Assembly (NCBI GenBank): GCA_017307375.1
Contig: JAFKFH010000004.1
Span: 186,001 to 250,000, forward strand
Reading direction: 5' to 3'
Source: Alphaproteobacteria bacterium
Lineage (GTDB): Bacteria > Pseudomonadota > Alphaproteobacteria > Ferrovibrionales > Ferrovibrionaceae
DNA: 64,000 bases
The notes under the pieces are model-generated. The model was not told the DNA's origin. It saw only the letters and a program-made list of their open reading frames with translations, and searched no databases. The translations under genes and the position numbers were made by a program. Positions 33,720 to 42,853 of this stretch are shown here, piece after piece; the first letter of the stretch is position 1; every line of letters begins with the position of its first letter.

Positions 33720-35375
33720 TCAGCCGAAGGTGAAGGCGTAGGCTTCCGCCTCGGCATCGAGGAAGCGGATCTCGAACAGGCGCGGTCCCATCTCGTCCGA
33801 CTGGCGTACCAGCTGGTAGAGTCTGGTCTCGGTGATCGTTCCGTGGCCCTGCGCATCGATGTCTGTGCCGTGGTCGGGCCCCGGTGCTCGGCCGTCGATC
33901 GTCACCTGGAACCGCACCGGCCGGCCGTCGGGCGGGATGCCGAGCACCAGATGCAGGTCGCGCGCGCTGAAGCGGAAGAGGATCGCGCCGCCGGGCCGGG
34001 CCGATATCGCGCGCTCCGCTGCGATCGTCCAGCTGCCGTCGAGCGCCCAGCGGTTCACCGCCAGCGGCCCGATCGTGTAATCGCGCTCGCGATCGGCTGC
34101 GATCCCCTCCGGCGAGGCGAAGTTGGCCGTATGGCGATAGCCGACATAGGTTTCGCCGGAACGCAGGGCGGTGAGGTCGGGGGCGGCCTGCTCCGCCTTC
34201 GCCCGCGGCGCGACGAAGCGGCCGGTCGAATCGGAGAGCAGGGCCTGAATCGCCTCCTCGGTCTGTCGATAGTGGCCTTCGCCGAAATTGTGATAACGGA
34301 TGCGGCCCTCGGCATCGATCAGGTACTGGGCCGGCCAGTAGTTGTTGGCGAAGGCGCGCCAGATGCGGAACTCGCTGTCGATGGCGACAGGATAGGCGAC
34401 GTGGAAGCGCCGGATTGCGCGCTCGACATTGCCCTGGATCTTCTCGAAGGCGAATTCGGGCGTGTGCACGCCGATTACCACCAGTCCCTTGTCACGATAC
34501 TTTTCGGCCCAGGCATCGACGTAGGGAAGTGAGCGGATGCAGTTGATGCAGGAATAGGTCCAGAAATTGACCAGCACGGTCTTGCCGCGCAGCCGTTCCG
34601 CTGTCAGCGGGCCGGAATTCAGCCAAGCGGTGGCGCCGGCCAGCGACGGAAAGCCGCCCTCGACTGCGCGCGGCTGGGGGGCCGCCGAATGCTGCAGCAG
34701 CGACTGCTCGATTCCGGCCGTGCCGGCATAGGACAGCCGCGCCAGCAGGCTGGAATCGAGGCCCAGGGCGATGATGCAGACAGCGGCGAGAACGGCACCC
34801 CCCAAGCCCTGGCGCAAACGGACGCCGAAGCCGAGCGAGCGCTTCATCGCCAAGAGGACCCGGCCGCCAGCCAGAACGGCCAGCGCCAGCGAGGTCGCCG
34901 CCCCGGCGCCGTAGGCGACGAGCAGGGAGCCGGTGCCGCGTGCCGCCGCGCCGGTCAGTATCAGGCCCAGCACCGGCCCGGCGCAGGGCGCCCATAGCAG
35001 GCCGGTGGCAATGCCGAGCAGGACCGAGCCGCCTATGCCGTCGCCGGCGCGAACCGAGAGACGATTGCCCAACGCGACGATCGGCCGGGTGAAGAACGCG
35101 GCCAGATGCGGCGAGACCAGCGTCAGCCCGAACAGAGCCAGGGCCGCGATGGCAACATAGCGTCCGATCTCGTTGACCTGCGCCGCCCAGGCGCCGACGG
35201 TCGCGCCCAGCGTGGTGACGGCGGCGAAGGTCACCGCCATGCCCGCGAGCAGCGGCAGCGTATGGCGCAGGAAGGGACGGTCGGCCCGGGCGAAGACGAA
35301 GGGAAGTACCGGCAGGATGCAGGGGCTGACGATTGTCAGCATCCCGGCCAGATAGGAAATTATGGACAGCATCAT
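33720..35375 (-). CDS. dipZ: DipZ-type protein: CcdA membrane domain fused to thioredoxin domain
   Basis: 551 residues. Residues 1-215 are a CcdA/DsbD-like membrane domain with the paired cysteines in VSPCILPVLPFVF and APCAGPVLGL. A periplasmic thioredoxin-like domain follows with Cys276-Ile-Asn-Cys279 (WTYSCINCIRSLPYVDAWAE), then a C-terminal beta domain (about 410-551) as in mycobacterial DipZ. It moves reducing equivalents from the cytoplasm to the periplasm. It starts 10 bp after an exported hydrolase gene and precedes another, so the cluster probably acts in the periplasm. Confidence 0.92.
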   Translation of the reverse strand: MMLSIISYLAGMLTIVSPCILPVLPFVFARADRPFLRHTLPLLAGMAVTFAAVTTLGATVGAWAAQVNEIGRYVAIAALALFGLTLVSPHLAAFFTRPIVALGNRLSVRAGDGIGGSVLLGIATGLLWAPCAGPVLGLILTGAAARGTGSLLVAYGAGAATSLALAVLAGGRVLLAMKRSLGFGVRLRQGLGGAVLAAVCIIALGLDSSLLARLSYAGTAGIEQSLLQHSAAPQPRAVEGGFPSLAGATAWLNSGPLTAERLRGKTVLVNFWTYSCINCIRSLPYVDAWAEKYRDKGLVVIGVHTPEFAFEKIQGNVERAIRRFHVAYPVAIDSEFRIWRAFANNYWPAQYLIDAEGRIRYHNFGEGHYRQTEEAIQALLSDSTGRFVAPRAKAEQAAPDLTALRSGETYVGYRHTANFASPEGIAADRERDYTIGPLAVNRWALDGSWTIAAERAISARPGGAILFRFSARDLHLVLGIPPDGRPVRFQVTIDGRAPGPDHGTDIDAQGHGTITETRLYQLVRQSDEMGPRLFEIRFLDAEAEAYAFTFG

Positions 35376-35385
35376 CGCGAACCCG

Positions 35386-36156
35386 TCACTGCGCGGCTGC
35401 CTTGGCCGCGTCGATGATCAGCGCGGCGACCTCGGCCGGGCGGGAAGCATAGGCGGCGTGGCTGGCCTCGACCTCCCATACCTTGGATTGGGCGCGCCGG
35501 GCCATGTCGCGCTCCAGATCCGGATTGATCGACCGGTCCCGGGTGGCGATCAGCGCCCAGCTCGGCTTCGACTTCCAGGCGGGATCGCCGGCCGGCGCGG
35601 TGAAGGCGCGCTTGGCGGCGAAGACCTGCGAACGGGCGAGGAAGCCCGCCTCGTCCTTGGGCAGATCGGCGGCGAACGCCGCCGGGAAGGTCTTGGGATC
35701 GAGATAGAGATAGCCGTCGTCGGTCGCCTTGATCGCGCCGGGCACCGCGTCGGTCACCGGTCTCCGGTCGGCCAGTGCCGCCAGGCTCTCGCCCTTGTCG
35801 GGCTGGAACGCCGCGACATAGACGAGGCCCGCGACGCGATCGTCGCGCCCGGCATCCGAGATCACCATGCCGCCATAGGAATGCCCGACCAGGATCGCGG
35901 GACCGTCCTGCAGCGCCAGCACACGGCGGGTGGCGGCGACGTCGGCTTCGAGCGAAGTCAGCGGCTGCTGCACGATCGAGACGCGATAGCCGCGGGCTTC
36001 CAGCAGGTCGGAAACCTTGCGCCAGCCCGAGCCGTCCGCGAAGGCGCCGTGGACGATGACGACGTTCGTGATCTCGGCGGCGCAGGCGGCAGGCACGGCG
36101 CCCATCAGCGACAAGGCGACACCGGCGGTAGCGAGCGGGCGGAACGGGACGCGCAT
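35386..36156 (-). CDS. Exported alpha/beta hydrolase (esterase type)
   Basis: 256 residues from ATG 36156, preceded by AGGAG. Signal peptide (TAGVALSLMGAVPAACAA), oxyanion VVIVHGAFADGSGW, nucleophile Ser in LVGHSYGGMVISDAG, and His in EVEASHAAYASRPAEVA near the end. The type often acts on small esters. It is the first gene of the DipZ cluster and is divergent from the response-regulator gene with 162 bp between, so shared regulation is possible. Confidence 0.88.
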   Translation of the reverse strand: MRVPFRPLATAGVALSLMGAVPAACAAEITNVVIVHGAFADGSGWRKVSDLLEARGYRVSIVQQPLTSLEADVAATRRVLALQDGPAILVGHSYGGMVISDAGRDDRVAGLVYVAAFQPDKGESLAALADRRPVTDAVPGAIKATDDGYLYLDPKTFPAAFAADLPKDEAGFLARSQVFAAKRAFTAPAGDPAWKSKPSWALIATRDRSINPDLERDMARRAQSKVWEVEASHAAYASRPAEVAALIIDAAKAAAQ

Positions 36157-36259
36157 GGCGTAAACTCCTGGGATCGGGGTCAAGTACGTCGATACGTAGC
36201 TGCGCCCCGGCGCCCTTGCGACCTGCATGTTGTCCGCCGCGGTATCAGGACGGCGGCCG

Positions 36260-36275
36260 GATACACGGTGATACA
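36260..36275 (+). promoter_or_regulatory. Candidate OmpR-type direct repeat
   Basis: Two copies of GATACA (36260-36265 and 36270-36275) exactly 10 bp apart, 44 bp before the response-regulator start and inside the region shared with the divergent hydrolase-dipZ operon. Direct repeats spaced one helical turn apart are typical of OmpR/PhoB-family sites. Further GATAC copies lie at 36191 and, inverted, near 36242. Confidence 0.45.
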
Positions 36276-36318
36276 AATCTCCGTCGCTCACAGCCCCTCG
36301 ACCTGCTAGACCAGCGTC

Positions 36319-37059
36319 ATGGACCATGTCGATCATGTGCTGATCGTCGACGATGACCGGGAAATCCGCGATCTCGTCGCCGGTTACCTGAAGAAGAATG
36401 GCCTGCGCGTAACGATCGCCGCGGACGGCCGGCAGATGCGCGCCTTCCTCGAGGCCGACCGCGTCGACCTGATCGTGCTCGACATCATGCTGCCTGGCGA
36501 TGACGGCCTGGTCCTGTGCCGCGAGCTGCGTGCCGGACGGCACAAGGCGACCCCGATCCTGATGCTGACCGCGCGCAGCGACGAGACCGACCGCATCGTC
36601 GGGCTGGAGATGGGCGCCGATGATTACCTGGTCAAACCGTTCGCGGCGCGAGAGCTGCTGGCCCGCATCAACGCCGTCCTGCGGCGCACGCGGATGATGC
36701 CGCCCAATCTGCAGGTGGCCGAGGCCGGGCAGTTGCTGGTCTTCGGTGCCTGGCGGCTCGACACCACGGCCCGGCATCTGCTGGACCGGGAGGGTACCGC
36801 CGTTGCCCTGAGCGGGGCGGAATATCGGCTGCTGCGCGTCTTCCTCGACCATCCGCAGCGCGTGCTGTCGCGCGACCAGCTGCTCAATCTGACGCAGGGG
36901 CGCGAGGCCGAATTGTTCGAGCGGTCGATCGACCTCCTGGTCAGCCGGCTGCGCCAGCGCCTGCGCGACGATGCGCGGGAGCCTGCCTATATCAAGACCG
37001 TGCGGGCCGAGGGCTACGTCCTCGCCACGCCGGTCGAGATCGCGACCCTGCGGCGATGA
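36319..37059 (+). CDS. OmpR-family response regulator
   Basis: 246 residues. Receiver domain with acidic pocket HVLIVDDDREIRD, phosphoacceptor Asp55 in LIVLDIMLPGDDG and Lys in DDYLVKPFAARE; C-terminal winged helix ending in SIDLLVSRLRQRLRD and YIKTVRAEGYVLATP. Transcription factor of a two-component pair. The kinase gene overlaps its stop by 4 bp. The divergent DipZ cluster is the closest candidate target. Confidence 0.95.
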   Translation: MDHVDHVLIVDDDREIRDLVAGYLKKNGLRVTIAADGRQMRAFLEADRVDLIVLDIMLPGDDGLVLCRELRAGRHKATPILMLTARSDETDRIVGLEMGADDYLVKPFAARELLARINAVLRRTRMMPPNLQVAEAGQLLVFGAWRLDTTARHLLDREGTAVALSGAEYRLLRVFLDHPQRVLSRDQLLNLTQGREAELFERSIDLLVSRLRQRLRDDAREPAYIKTVRAEGYVLATPVEIATLRR

Positions 37060-38342
37060 ACTGGCGGCCGCGCACGCTGCGCTGGCGCTTGTTCCTGATC
37101 CTGTTCGCGGGACTGGCGCTGGCCCACGGCCTGTCCTTCGGCATCCTGTTTCTGGAGCGCTACGTCAGCGCCCGGGCTGTCATGCTGACCAACCTGGAGA
37201 ACGACGTCGGCACTTCGATCGCGCTGCTCGACCGGCTGCCGGCGTCCGAGCGCCCGCTCTGGCTCGCCCGGCTGGCACGGCCGAATTATCGCTACGAGAT
37301 CGGGCCGGGCCTGCCCGGCGAGCCGGAGCTGAACCGGCGCGCCGCCGAGATCGCCGACACCATCGGCGAAGCGGCTGGGCGGCGCTTTCCTGTCGCGGTC
37401 GAGCGGATCCCCGGCCCGAGGCTGCACCTGCAGGCGCATGTGACCTTGAGCGACGGATCGATCGTCACGATCGATCTGCTGCCGCAGGTCATGCCGCTGG
37501 CCGACTGGCTGCCCTATGTGCTGGCGGCGCAGCTTGTGCTGCTGGTCCTGTGCAGCGGGATCGCGGTGCGGCTGGCGATCCGCCCGCTGCTGCGCTTTGC
37601 CGGCGCGGCCGAGATGCTCGACCCCGCCAGGTCGGCGGCGCGGCTGGACGAAGGGGGCCCGACCGAGGTCGCCTATGCCGCGACGGCCTTCAACGCGATG
37701 CGCGACCGCATCGCCCATTATCTGGAGGAACGCGTCCAGATCCTCGCCGCGATCAGCCACGATCTGCAGACGCCGATCACACGGATGAAACTGCGGGCCG
37801 AGATGGGCCCGGACGGACCGGAGAAGGACAAGCTGATCGGCGACCTGACCGAGATCGAACTGATGGTGCGCGAAGGCGTCGCCTATGCAAAGAGCGCGCA
37901 TGGCGATGCCGAAACGCCGGCGCGCATCGAGATCGGCTCGTTCGTCGAGAGCCTGGTCTTCGACTATCAGGATATCGGCAAGCCGGTCGCCTGCATCGGC
38001 CGGGTCGAGGCGGTCGTCACCACGCGGCCGCTGGCGTTGCGCCGGATCCTGACCAACCTGATCGACAACGCGCTGAAATTCGGGGGCGCGGTCGAGGTCG
38101 ACCTCGTTGCCGGGCCCGGCCGCGTCCGCATCGGCGTGCTCGACCGTGGCCCGGGGATACCGGACGATCAGCTGCAGGCGGTGCTGCAGCCGTTCTATCG
38201 CCTCGAACAATCGCGCAGCCGCGATACCGGCGGCATCGGCCTGGGCCTTGCCATCGCCCATCAACTGACGCGCGCGATCGGCGGATCACTGACCCTGAAG
38301 AACCGTGACAGCGGCGGTCTCGCCGCCGAGATCGAGATCTGA
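37056..38342 (+). CDS. Sensor histidine kinase, EnvZ-like
   Basis: 428 residues. Two membrane segments (about 8-30 and 150-172) flank a periplasmic domain of about 120 residues. A HAMP linker follows, then HisKA with His235 in ILAAISHDLQTPITRMK, and the ATPase domain with Asn in NLIDNALKF and DRGPGIPDDQL, then SRDTGGIGLGLAIAHQL. Phosphorylates the OmpR-type partner encoded just before it. The stimulus is unknown; a periplasmic redox or chemical cue would fit the neighbouring DipZ operon. An ABC-F gene starts 2 bp downstream. Confidence 0.94.
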   Translation: MNWRPRTLRWRLFLILFAGLALAHGLSFGILFLERYVSARAVMLTNLENDVGTSIALLDRLPASERPLWLARLARPNYRYEIGPGLPGEPELNRRAAEIADTIGEAAGRRFPVAVERIPGPRLHLQAHVTLSDGSIVTIDLLPQVMPLADWLPYVLAAQLVLLVLCSGIAVRLAIRPLLRFAGAAEMLDPARSAARLDEGGPTEVAYAATAFNAMRDRIAHYLEERVQILAAISHDLQTPITRMKLRAEMGPDGPEKDKLIGDLTEIELMVREGVAYAKSAHGDAETPARIEIGSFVESLVFDYQDIGKPVACIGRVEAVVTTRPLALRRILTNLIDNALKFGGAVEVDLVAGPGRVRIGVLDRGPGIPDDQLQAVLQPFYRLEQSRSRDTGGIGLGLAIAHQLTRAIGGSLTLKNRDSGGLAAEIEI

Positions 38343-38344
38343 CC

Positions 38345-39931
38345 ATGGCGTCCATCACCCTGTCGGGCCTCAGTTGGGCGACGCCCGACGGCCGCCGGAT
38401 TCTCTCCGGCCTCGACCTCGCCTTCGGGCGCGAGCGGGCCGGGCTGGTCGGGCGCAACGGCACTGGCAAGACCACGCTGCTGAAGCTGATCGAGGGCCGA
38501 CTGCAGCCCGCGGCCGGCAGCGTGGCGGTTTCGGGCACGGTGGGCGTGCTGCGGCAGACGGTGCAGGTACGTCCCGAGGAGACCATCGCCGACCTGTTCG
38601 GCGCCGGCGGAGCGCTGGAAATTCTGCGTCGCGCCGAGGCCGGCCTGGCTGATGCCGATGAACTGTCCCGGGCCGACTGGACGATCGAGGAACGCATTGC
38701 CGCCGCCCTGGCGCGTGTCGGTCTCGATGCGCAGATCGGAACGTGTCTGGCAGCCCTTTCCGGCGGCCAGCGCACGCGGGCGAGCCTGGCGGCGGTGACC
38801 TTCGCCGAACCCGATTTTCTGCTGCTGGACGAGCCGACCAACAACCTCGACAGGGCAGGGCGGCAGGCCGTCGTCGACCTTTTGGCCGGTTGGCGCGCCG
38901 GCGCGGTCGTCGTCAGCCACGACCGCGAACTGCTCGAGGAGATGGATGCGATCGTCGAGCTGACCACGCTGGGCGCGACGCGCTACGGCGGCAACTGGAG
39001 CCGGTATCGCGCGCGCAAGGCCATCGAGCTGGAGGCGGCCCGGCACGATCTGGACCAGGCCAAGAAGCAGGTCGACGAGGTGAAGCGCAAGGCCCAGGCG
39101 GCGGCCGAGCGGCAGGACCGCCGTGATTCGGCCGGCGCCCGCAAGGGGGCGAAGGGCGACATGCCGCGCATCCTGCTGGGCGGCTGCAAGAGCCGCGCGG
39201 AAGCCAGTCGGGGTGACGGTATGCGGCTGGCCGAGCGTCAGCAGGCCCGGGCGCAATCGGGTCTGGCCGAGGCGCGCGCCCGCATCGAGATCCTGCAGAT
39301 GCTGTCGGTCGTCCTGCCTTCGACCGGCCTCGGCGCCGGACGGCGGGTCTTGCGGCTGGACCGGGTGGCGGCGGGCTATGACCGTCCTCTGATCCACGAT
39401 CTGTCCTTCGCGATGACCGGGCCGGAGCGTGTCGCCGTCGTCGGCCCGAACGGCGCGGGCAAGACGACGTTGCTGAGACTGATCGCCGGGCAGATGCAGC
39501 CCTTAGCCGGCACGGTCGCGGTGATGGTCGAGGCTGCGCTGCTCGATCAGCGGGTCGGCCTGCTCGACCCCGCGCGCTCGATCCTGGAAAACTTCGCGCG
39601 GCTCAATCCCGACGCCAGCGACAATGCCTGCCGCGCCGCCCTGGCCGGTTTCCTGTTCCGTGCCGACGCGGCCTTGCAGCGCGTCGGCAGCCTGAGCGGC
39701 GGGCAGATGCTGCGTGCCGGCCTCGCCTGCGTGCTGGGCGGGGCCCGGCCGCCGCCCCTGCTGATCCTCGACGAGCCGACCAACCATCTCGACGTCGAGG
39801 CGATCGAAGCGATCGAGGCCGGGCTGGCCGCCTATGACGGCGCGCTGCTGGTGGTCAGCCACGACGAGACCTTTCTGACCAATATCGGCATCGTCAGAAG
39901 GCTTGATCTTTCTCCCGGATCAACTCGATGA
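38345..39931 (+). CDS. ABC-F family ATPase
   Basis: 528 residues with two ABC domains and no membrane segments. Walker A in GRNGTGKTTLLKLIEG and GPNGAGKTTLLRLIAG, signature ALSGGQRTRASLA and SLSGGQMLRAGLA, Walker B LLLDEPTNNLD and LILDEPTNHLDVEAI. The linker between them is Lys/Ala/Gln-rich and helical. ABC-F proteins act on ribosomes, in translation control or antibiotic protection. It is 2 bp after the kinase gene, so it is likely expressed with the two-component system. The 3' end overlaps the convergent LysR gene by 38 bp. Confidence 0.92.
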   Translation: MASITLSGLSWATPDGRRILSGLDLAFGRERAGLVGRNGTGKTTLLKLIEGRLQPAAGSVAVSGTVGVLRQTVQVRPEETIADLFGAGGALEILRRAEAGLADADELSRADWTIEERIAAALARVGLDAQIGTCLAALSGGQRTRASLAAVTFAEPDFLLLDEPTNNLDRAGRQAVVDLLAGWRAGAVVVSHDRELLEEMDAIVELTTLGATRYGGNWSRYRARKAIELEAARHDLDQAKKQVDEVKRKAQAAAERQDRRDSAGARKGAKGDMPRILLGGCKSRAEASRGDGMRLAERQQARAQSGLAEARARIEILQMLSVVLPSTGLGAGRRVLRLDRVAAGYDRPLIHDLSFAMTGPERVAVVGPNGAGKTTLLRLIAGQMQPLAGTVAVMVEAALLDQRVGLLDPARSILENFARLNPDASDNACRAALAGFLFRADAALQRVGSLSGGQMLRAGLACVLGGARPPPLLILDEPTNHLDVEAIEAIEAGLAAYDGALLVVSHDETFLTNIGIVRRLDLSPGSTR

Positions 39932-40793
39932 AGGCGCGCAGCTTTGCCGGTACGTGCCGGCGGCCGGGATAGTACAGGCTGAGACCGTCATAAGGCGGCG
40001 TCCATTGGTCCAGCACCTGGACCAGCCGGCCGTCGGCGAGTTCGGCGGCTACCTGCTGCGCGTGCAGATAGGCCAGCCCCGCACCAGCCAGCGCCGCCTT
40101 CCGCATCAAGTCGCTGTCGTCGAGGATCAGCGTGCCCGGCACGTCGAGGACGAAGGCGCTGCCATGCCGTTCGAATTCCCAGCGATAGATCCGGCCCGAA
40201 GCCATGCGGCCACGGATGCACTGATGGCGCAGCAGGTCGTCGGGCCGGCCTGGCGTGCCGTGGGCTGCAAGATAGGCCGGTGATCCGACGATCGCCGGCC
40301 GGATGGTCGGGATGATCGGCACCGCGATCATGTCCGGCGGTATCGCCTCGGCCAGCCGGATGCCGGCATCGAAGCCCTGGCCGACGATATCGACCAGGGC
40401 GCCTTCGGTGACGATCTCGACCTGCATCAGCGGGTAGCGGCGCAGATACTCCAGGACAAGCGGTTCCAGCAGCAGCCGCGCCGCCCCCAGCGCCATGTTG
40501 AGCCGCAAGGTCCCGGACGGCTCGGCGCGCTGTTCGCCGATCCGCTCGATGGCCTGATCGATGGCTGAAAGGGCCGGGGCGACTTCGGCCAGAAATTGCT
40601 CGCCCGCCGCCGTAAGGGCGACGCTGCGGGTGGTGCGGTTGAACAGCCGCACGCCGATCCGTGCCTCCAGCCCGGCGACGGCATGGCTCAAGGCCGAGGA
40701 GGACATGTTCAGGTCGCGCGCCGCGGCACGGAAGCCGCCGCGGCGCGCGACGGCCACGACTGCCTCCAGCTCGGCGGTGCTCCATCGTGCCAT
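39894..40793 (-). CDS. LysR-family regulator
   Basis: 299 residues from ATG 40793. Helix-turn-helix RGGFRAAARDLNMSSSALSH and AVAGLEARIGVRLFNRTTRS, then a substrate-binding domain of the CrgA-like type (PSGTLRLNMALGAARLLLEP, FDAGIRLAEAIPPDMIAVPI). It is divergent from an aldehyde dehydrogenase gene; the 102 bp between hold two direct copies of CTTATCA, 27 bp apart (40806 and 40833), and it probably regulates that gene. Confidence 0.92.
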   Translation of the reverse strand: MARWSTAELEAVVAVARRGGFRAAARDLNMSSSALSHAVAGLEARIGVRLFNRTTRSVALTAAGEQFLAEVAPALSAIDQAIERIGEQRAEPSGTLRLNMALGAARLLLEPLVLEYLRRYPLMQVEIVTEGALVDIVGQGFDAGIRLAEAIPPDMIAVPIIPTIRPAIVGSPAYLAAHGTPGRPDDLLRHQCIRGRMASGRIYRWEFERHGSAFVLDVPGTLILDDSDLMRKAALAGAGLAYLHAQQVAAELADGRLVQVLDQWTPPYDGLSLYYPGRRHVPAKLRAFIELIREKDQAF

Positions 40794-40895
40794 TGCGCGA
40801 TATTCCTTATCAACCCGTCTAATATTGGCCTGCTTATCAGATCGGTGGCGAGGCCGCATATGGCGATCCATCACCCATTCGCCAGGAAACCCGCC

Positions 40896-42311
40896 ATGCA
40901 CATCATCGACCGCACCTATATCGACGGCGACTTCGTCGTGCCGCAGGGGCGCGACCGCGCCGCACTGTTCAACCCCTCGACCGAGGAGAAGATCGGCGAG
41001 GTCCGGCTGGGCGACGCCGCCGATGCCGGGCGTGCCGTTGCCGCCGCCAGACGTGCCTTTCCCGCCATGGCCGCGACCACGCCCGCACAACGGATTGCGA
41101 TGCTGCGACGGCTGCGGGACGCGGTTGCCGCCCGGGCCCCGGCCCTGGCCGCGGCGATGGCCGCTGAATACGGCGCGCCCGCCCGGTTCGCCGAGTTTGC
41201 CGTGCCCTACGCCGCCCAGGCGTTCGAGGACATGGCCCGGACAGTGGAAACCTATCCGTTCCGGCGCACGATCGGCCGCGCGGAAATCAGCATGGAGCCG
41301 CTGGGGGTCGTGGCGGCGATCACGCCATGGAACTCGAACGCCGGCTTCATCTGCGCCAAGCTCGCCGCGGCCATCGCCGCCGGGGCGACGATCGTCATCA
41401 AGCCGTCGGAGATGAGCGCGATCCAGACCCAGGTCGTCGCCGAGGCGCTGCACGAGGCCGGCCTGCCGCGCGGCGTCTGCAACATCGTCAACGGCGCCGG
41501 CCAGGTGGTGGGCGAGGCGCTGAGCCGGCATCCTGACATTGCCAAGATCACGTTCACCGGGTCGACCGCGACCGGCCGCGCGATCCTGGCCGCGGCGGCC
41601 GCGACGTTCAAGCGGGTGACGCTGGAGCTGGGGGGCAAGGGGCCGCAGATCCTGCTCGACGATGCCGATCTCGATCGTGCGGTACCGACGATGCTGATGT
41701 CGGGTTTTGCCAATTCGGGCCAGGCCTGTATCGCCGGCACCCGTCTCCTGGTGCCCGCGCACCTGATGGACGAGGTCTCGGGGCGCCTGCGGGTGGCGGC
41801 TGCGGCGGTCAAGGTCGGTCCGCCGTCCGAGGCCGGCAGCATGATCGGTCCGATGGTCAGTGCCAGGCAGTGGGACCGCGTGCAGTCCTATATCCGGCTG
41901 GGGCTGGACGAGGGCGCGACCTTGCTTGCCGGCGGCGAGGGCCGTCCCGCGGGGCGCGATCGCGGCTGGTTCGTGCGGCCGACGATCTTTGCCGGCGTGA
42001 CCAACGCCATGCGCATCGCGCGGGAGGAGATCTTCGGTCCGGTGCTCTGCGTCATCCCCTATCGCGACGAAACCGAGGCCGTCGCGATCGCCAACGACAG
42101 CGACTACGGCCTGCAATCCTACGTGCTGTCCACCGATATGGCCCGGGCGAACCGAGTTGCCAGCCGGTTGCAGGCAGGCAGGGTGGTGATCAACGGCGCC
42201 CCGCATGAGCCGCTGGCACCGTTCGGCGGCTTCAAGCATTCGGGCATCGGCCGTGAATTCGGGGCCTTTGGCCTCGACGCCATGCTCGAACCGAAGGCGG
42301 TGCTGGCCTGA
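40896..42311 (+). CDS. NAD(P)-dependent aldehyde dehydrogenase
   Basis: 471 residues from ATG 40896, which has AGGAAA 8 bp upstream; ATG 40860 adds 12 non-conserved residues. General-base Glu244 in VTLELGGKGPQILLDDADLD and nucleophile Cys278 in FANSGQACIAGTRLLVP; cofactor site around ITPWNSNAGFICAKLAAAIA and FTGSTATGR. Oxidises an aldehyde to the acid; substrate unknown. Divergent from a LysR gene. Confidence 0.93.
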   Translation: MHIIDRTYIDGDFVVPQGRDRAALFNPSTEEKIGEVRLGDAADAGRAVAAARRAFPAMAATTPAQRIAMLRRLRDAVAARAPALAAAMAAEYGAPARFAEFAVPYAAQAFEDMARTVETYPFRRTIGRAEISMEPLGVVAAITPWNSNAGFICAKLAAAIAAGATIVIKPSEMSAIQTQVVAEALHEAGLPRGVCNIVNGAGQVVGEALSRHPDIAKITFTGSTATGRAILAAAAATFKRVTLELGGKGPQILLDDADLDRAVPTMLMSGFANSGQACIAGTRLLVPAHLMDEVSGRLRVAAAAVKVGPPSEAGSMIGPMVSARQWDRVQSYIRLGLDEGATLLAGGEGRPAGRDRGWFVRPTIFAGVTNAMRIAREEIFGPVLCVIPYRDETEAVAIANDSDYGLQSYVLSTDMARANRVASRLQAGRVVINGAPHEPLAPFGGFKHSGIGREFGAFGLDAMLEPKAVLA

Positions 42312-42335
42312 CGACGGCCGGGCGGCTTCATGCGC

Positions 42336-42725
42336 TCAGGACTTCGGCGCGACCCAGGTTCCCGGCATCACCGGATTCCTGTCGTTGCAGCTTTGCCGCG
42401 CCATGTCGGCCGCCGCCTGGTCGTAATAGAAGACGGTTGCCGGCCCGCGGCTCGGCTTGCAGCCGCCCTTGTGGTCCGCCGGGCAGGCGGGCATGTCCCG
42501 GTAGTCGATCCGGGCGCCCGGCATCGCGGCGGCACCTTGGGCGGCCCTGGCCACGTCGCAGGCGGGACCCGCCGCCGGCATGCCCGGGGTCAATTCGATG
42601 CAGGTCACCGATTTCTGCCCGGCAATCTCGGCATCGATGTAGCAGGCGGAGGCCCGGGCCGGGCCGGTCTCGAGGCCCAGGAACGTCAGGCCGAGCGACA
42701 GGATCGCAAGCTTCGCAGCATGCAT
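42336..42725 (-). CDS. Small exported cysteine-rich protein
   Basis: 129 residues from ATG 42725 (GTG 42734 is possible), with GGGAG 10 bp upstream. Signal peptide (AAKLAILSLGLTFLGLETG, cleaved near ARASA). The mature part has six cysteines, of which CYIDAEIAGQKSVTC, MPACPADHKGGC and SCNDRNPV are the recognisable environments, suggesting three disulfides in a periplasmic protein. I do not recognise the family. A 33-bp palindrome lies 38 bp upstream of the ATG. Confidence 0.65.
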   Translation of the reverse strand: MHAAKLAILSLGLTFLGLETGPARASACYIDAEIAGQKSVTCIELTPGMPAAGPACDVARAAQGAAAMPGARIDYRDMPACPADHKGGCKPSRGPATVFYYDQAAADMARQSCNDRNPVMPGTWVAPKS

Positions 42726-42763
42726 GAAGGGCACTCCCAGTACGGCATCGGGAGGCCGAGGTT

Positions 42764-42796
42764 ATCGCAAGCTTTCATAAGATGAAAGCTTGCGAT
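42764..42796. repeat. Perfect 15-bp-arm palindrome
   Basis: Arms ATCGCAAGCTTTCAT (42764-42778) and ATGAAAGCTTGCGAT (42782-42796) with AAG between. It lies between the small Cys-rich gene start and the purC stop (both minus strand). No T-run follows on either strand, so it is not an obvious terminator. The size and perfection suggest an operator or the site of a DNA-binding or nicking protein. A second short palindrome AATTCA-A-TGAATT is at 42825-42837. Confidence 0.75.
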
Positions 42797-42853
42797 GCCG
42801 GGTGGTATTCTGGATTTCTGTTCAAATTCAATGAATTGGACAGTGATCTTATC

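Noticed and set aside
39894-42239. 781-codon minus-strand frame ending in the LysR gene
   Set aside because: Only the last 299 codons have LysR homology; the rest is antisense to the aldehyde dehydrogenase.
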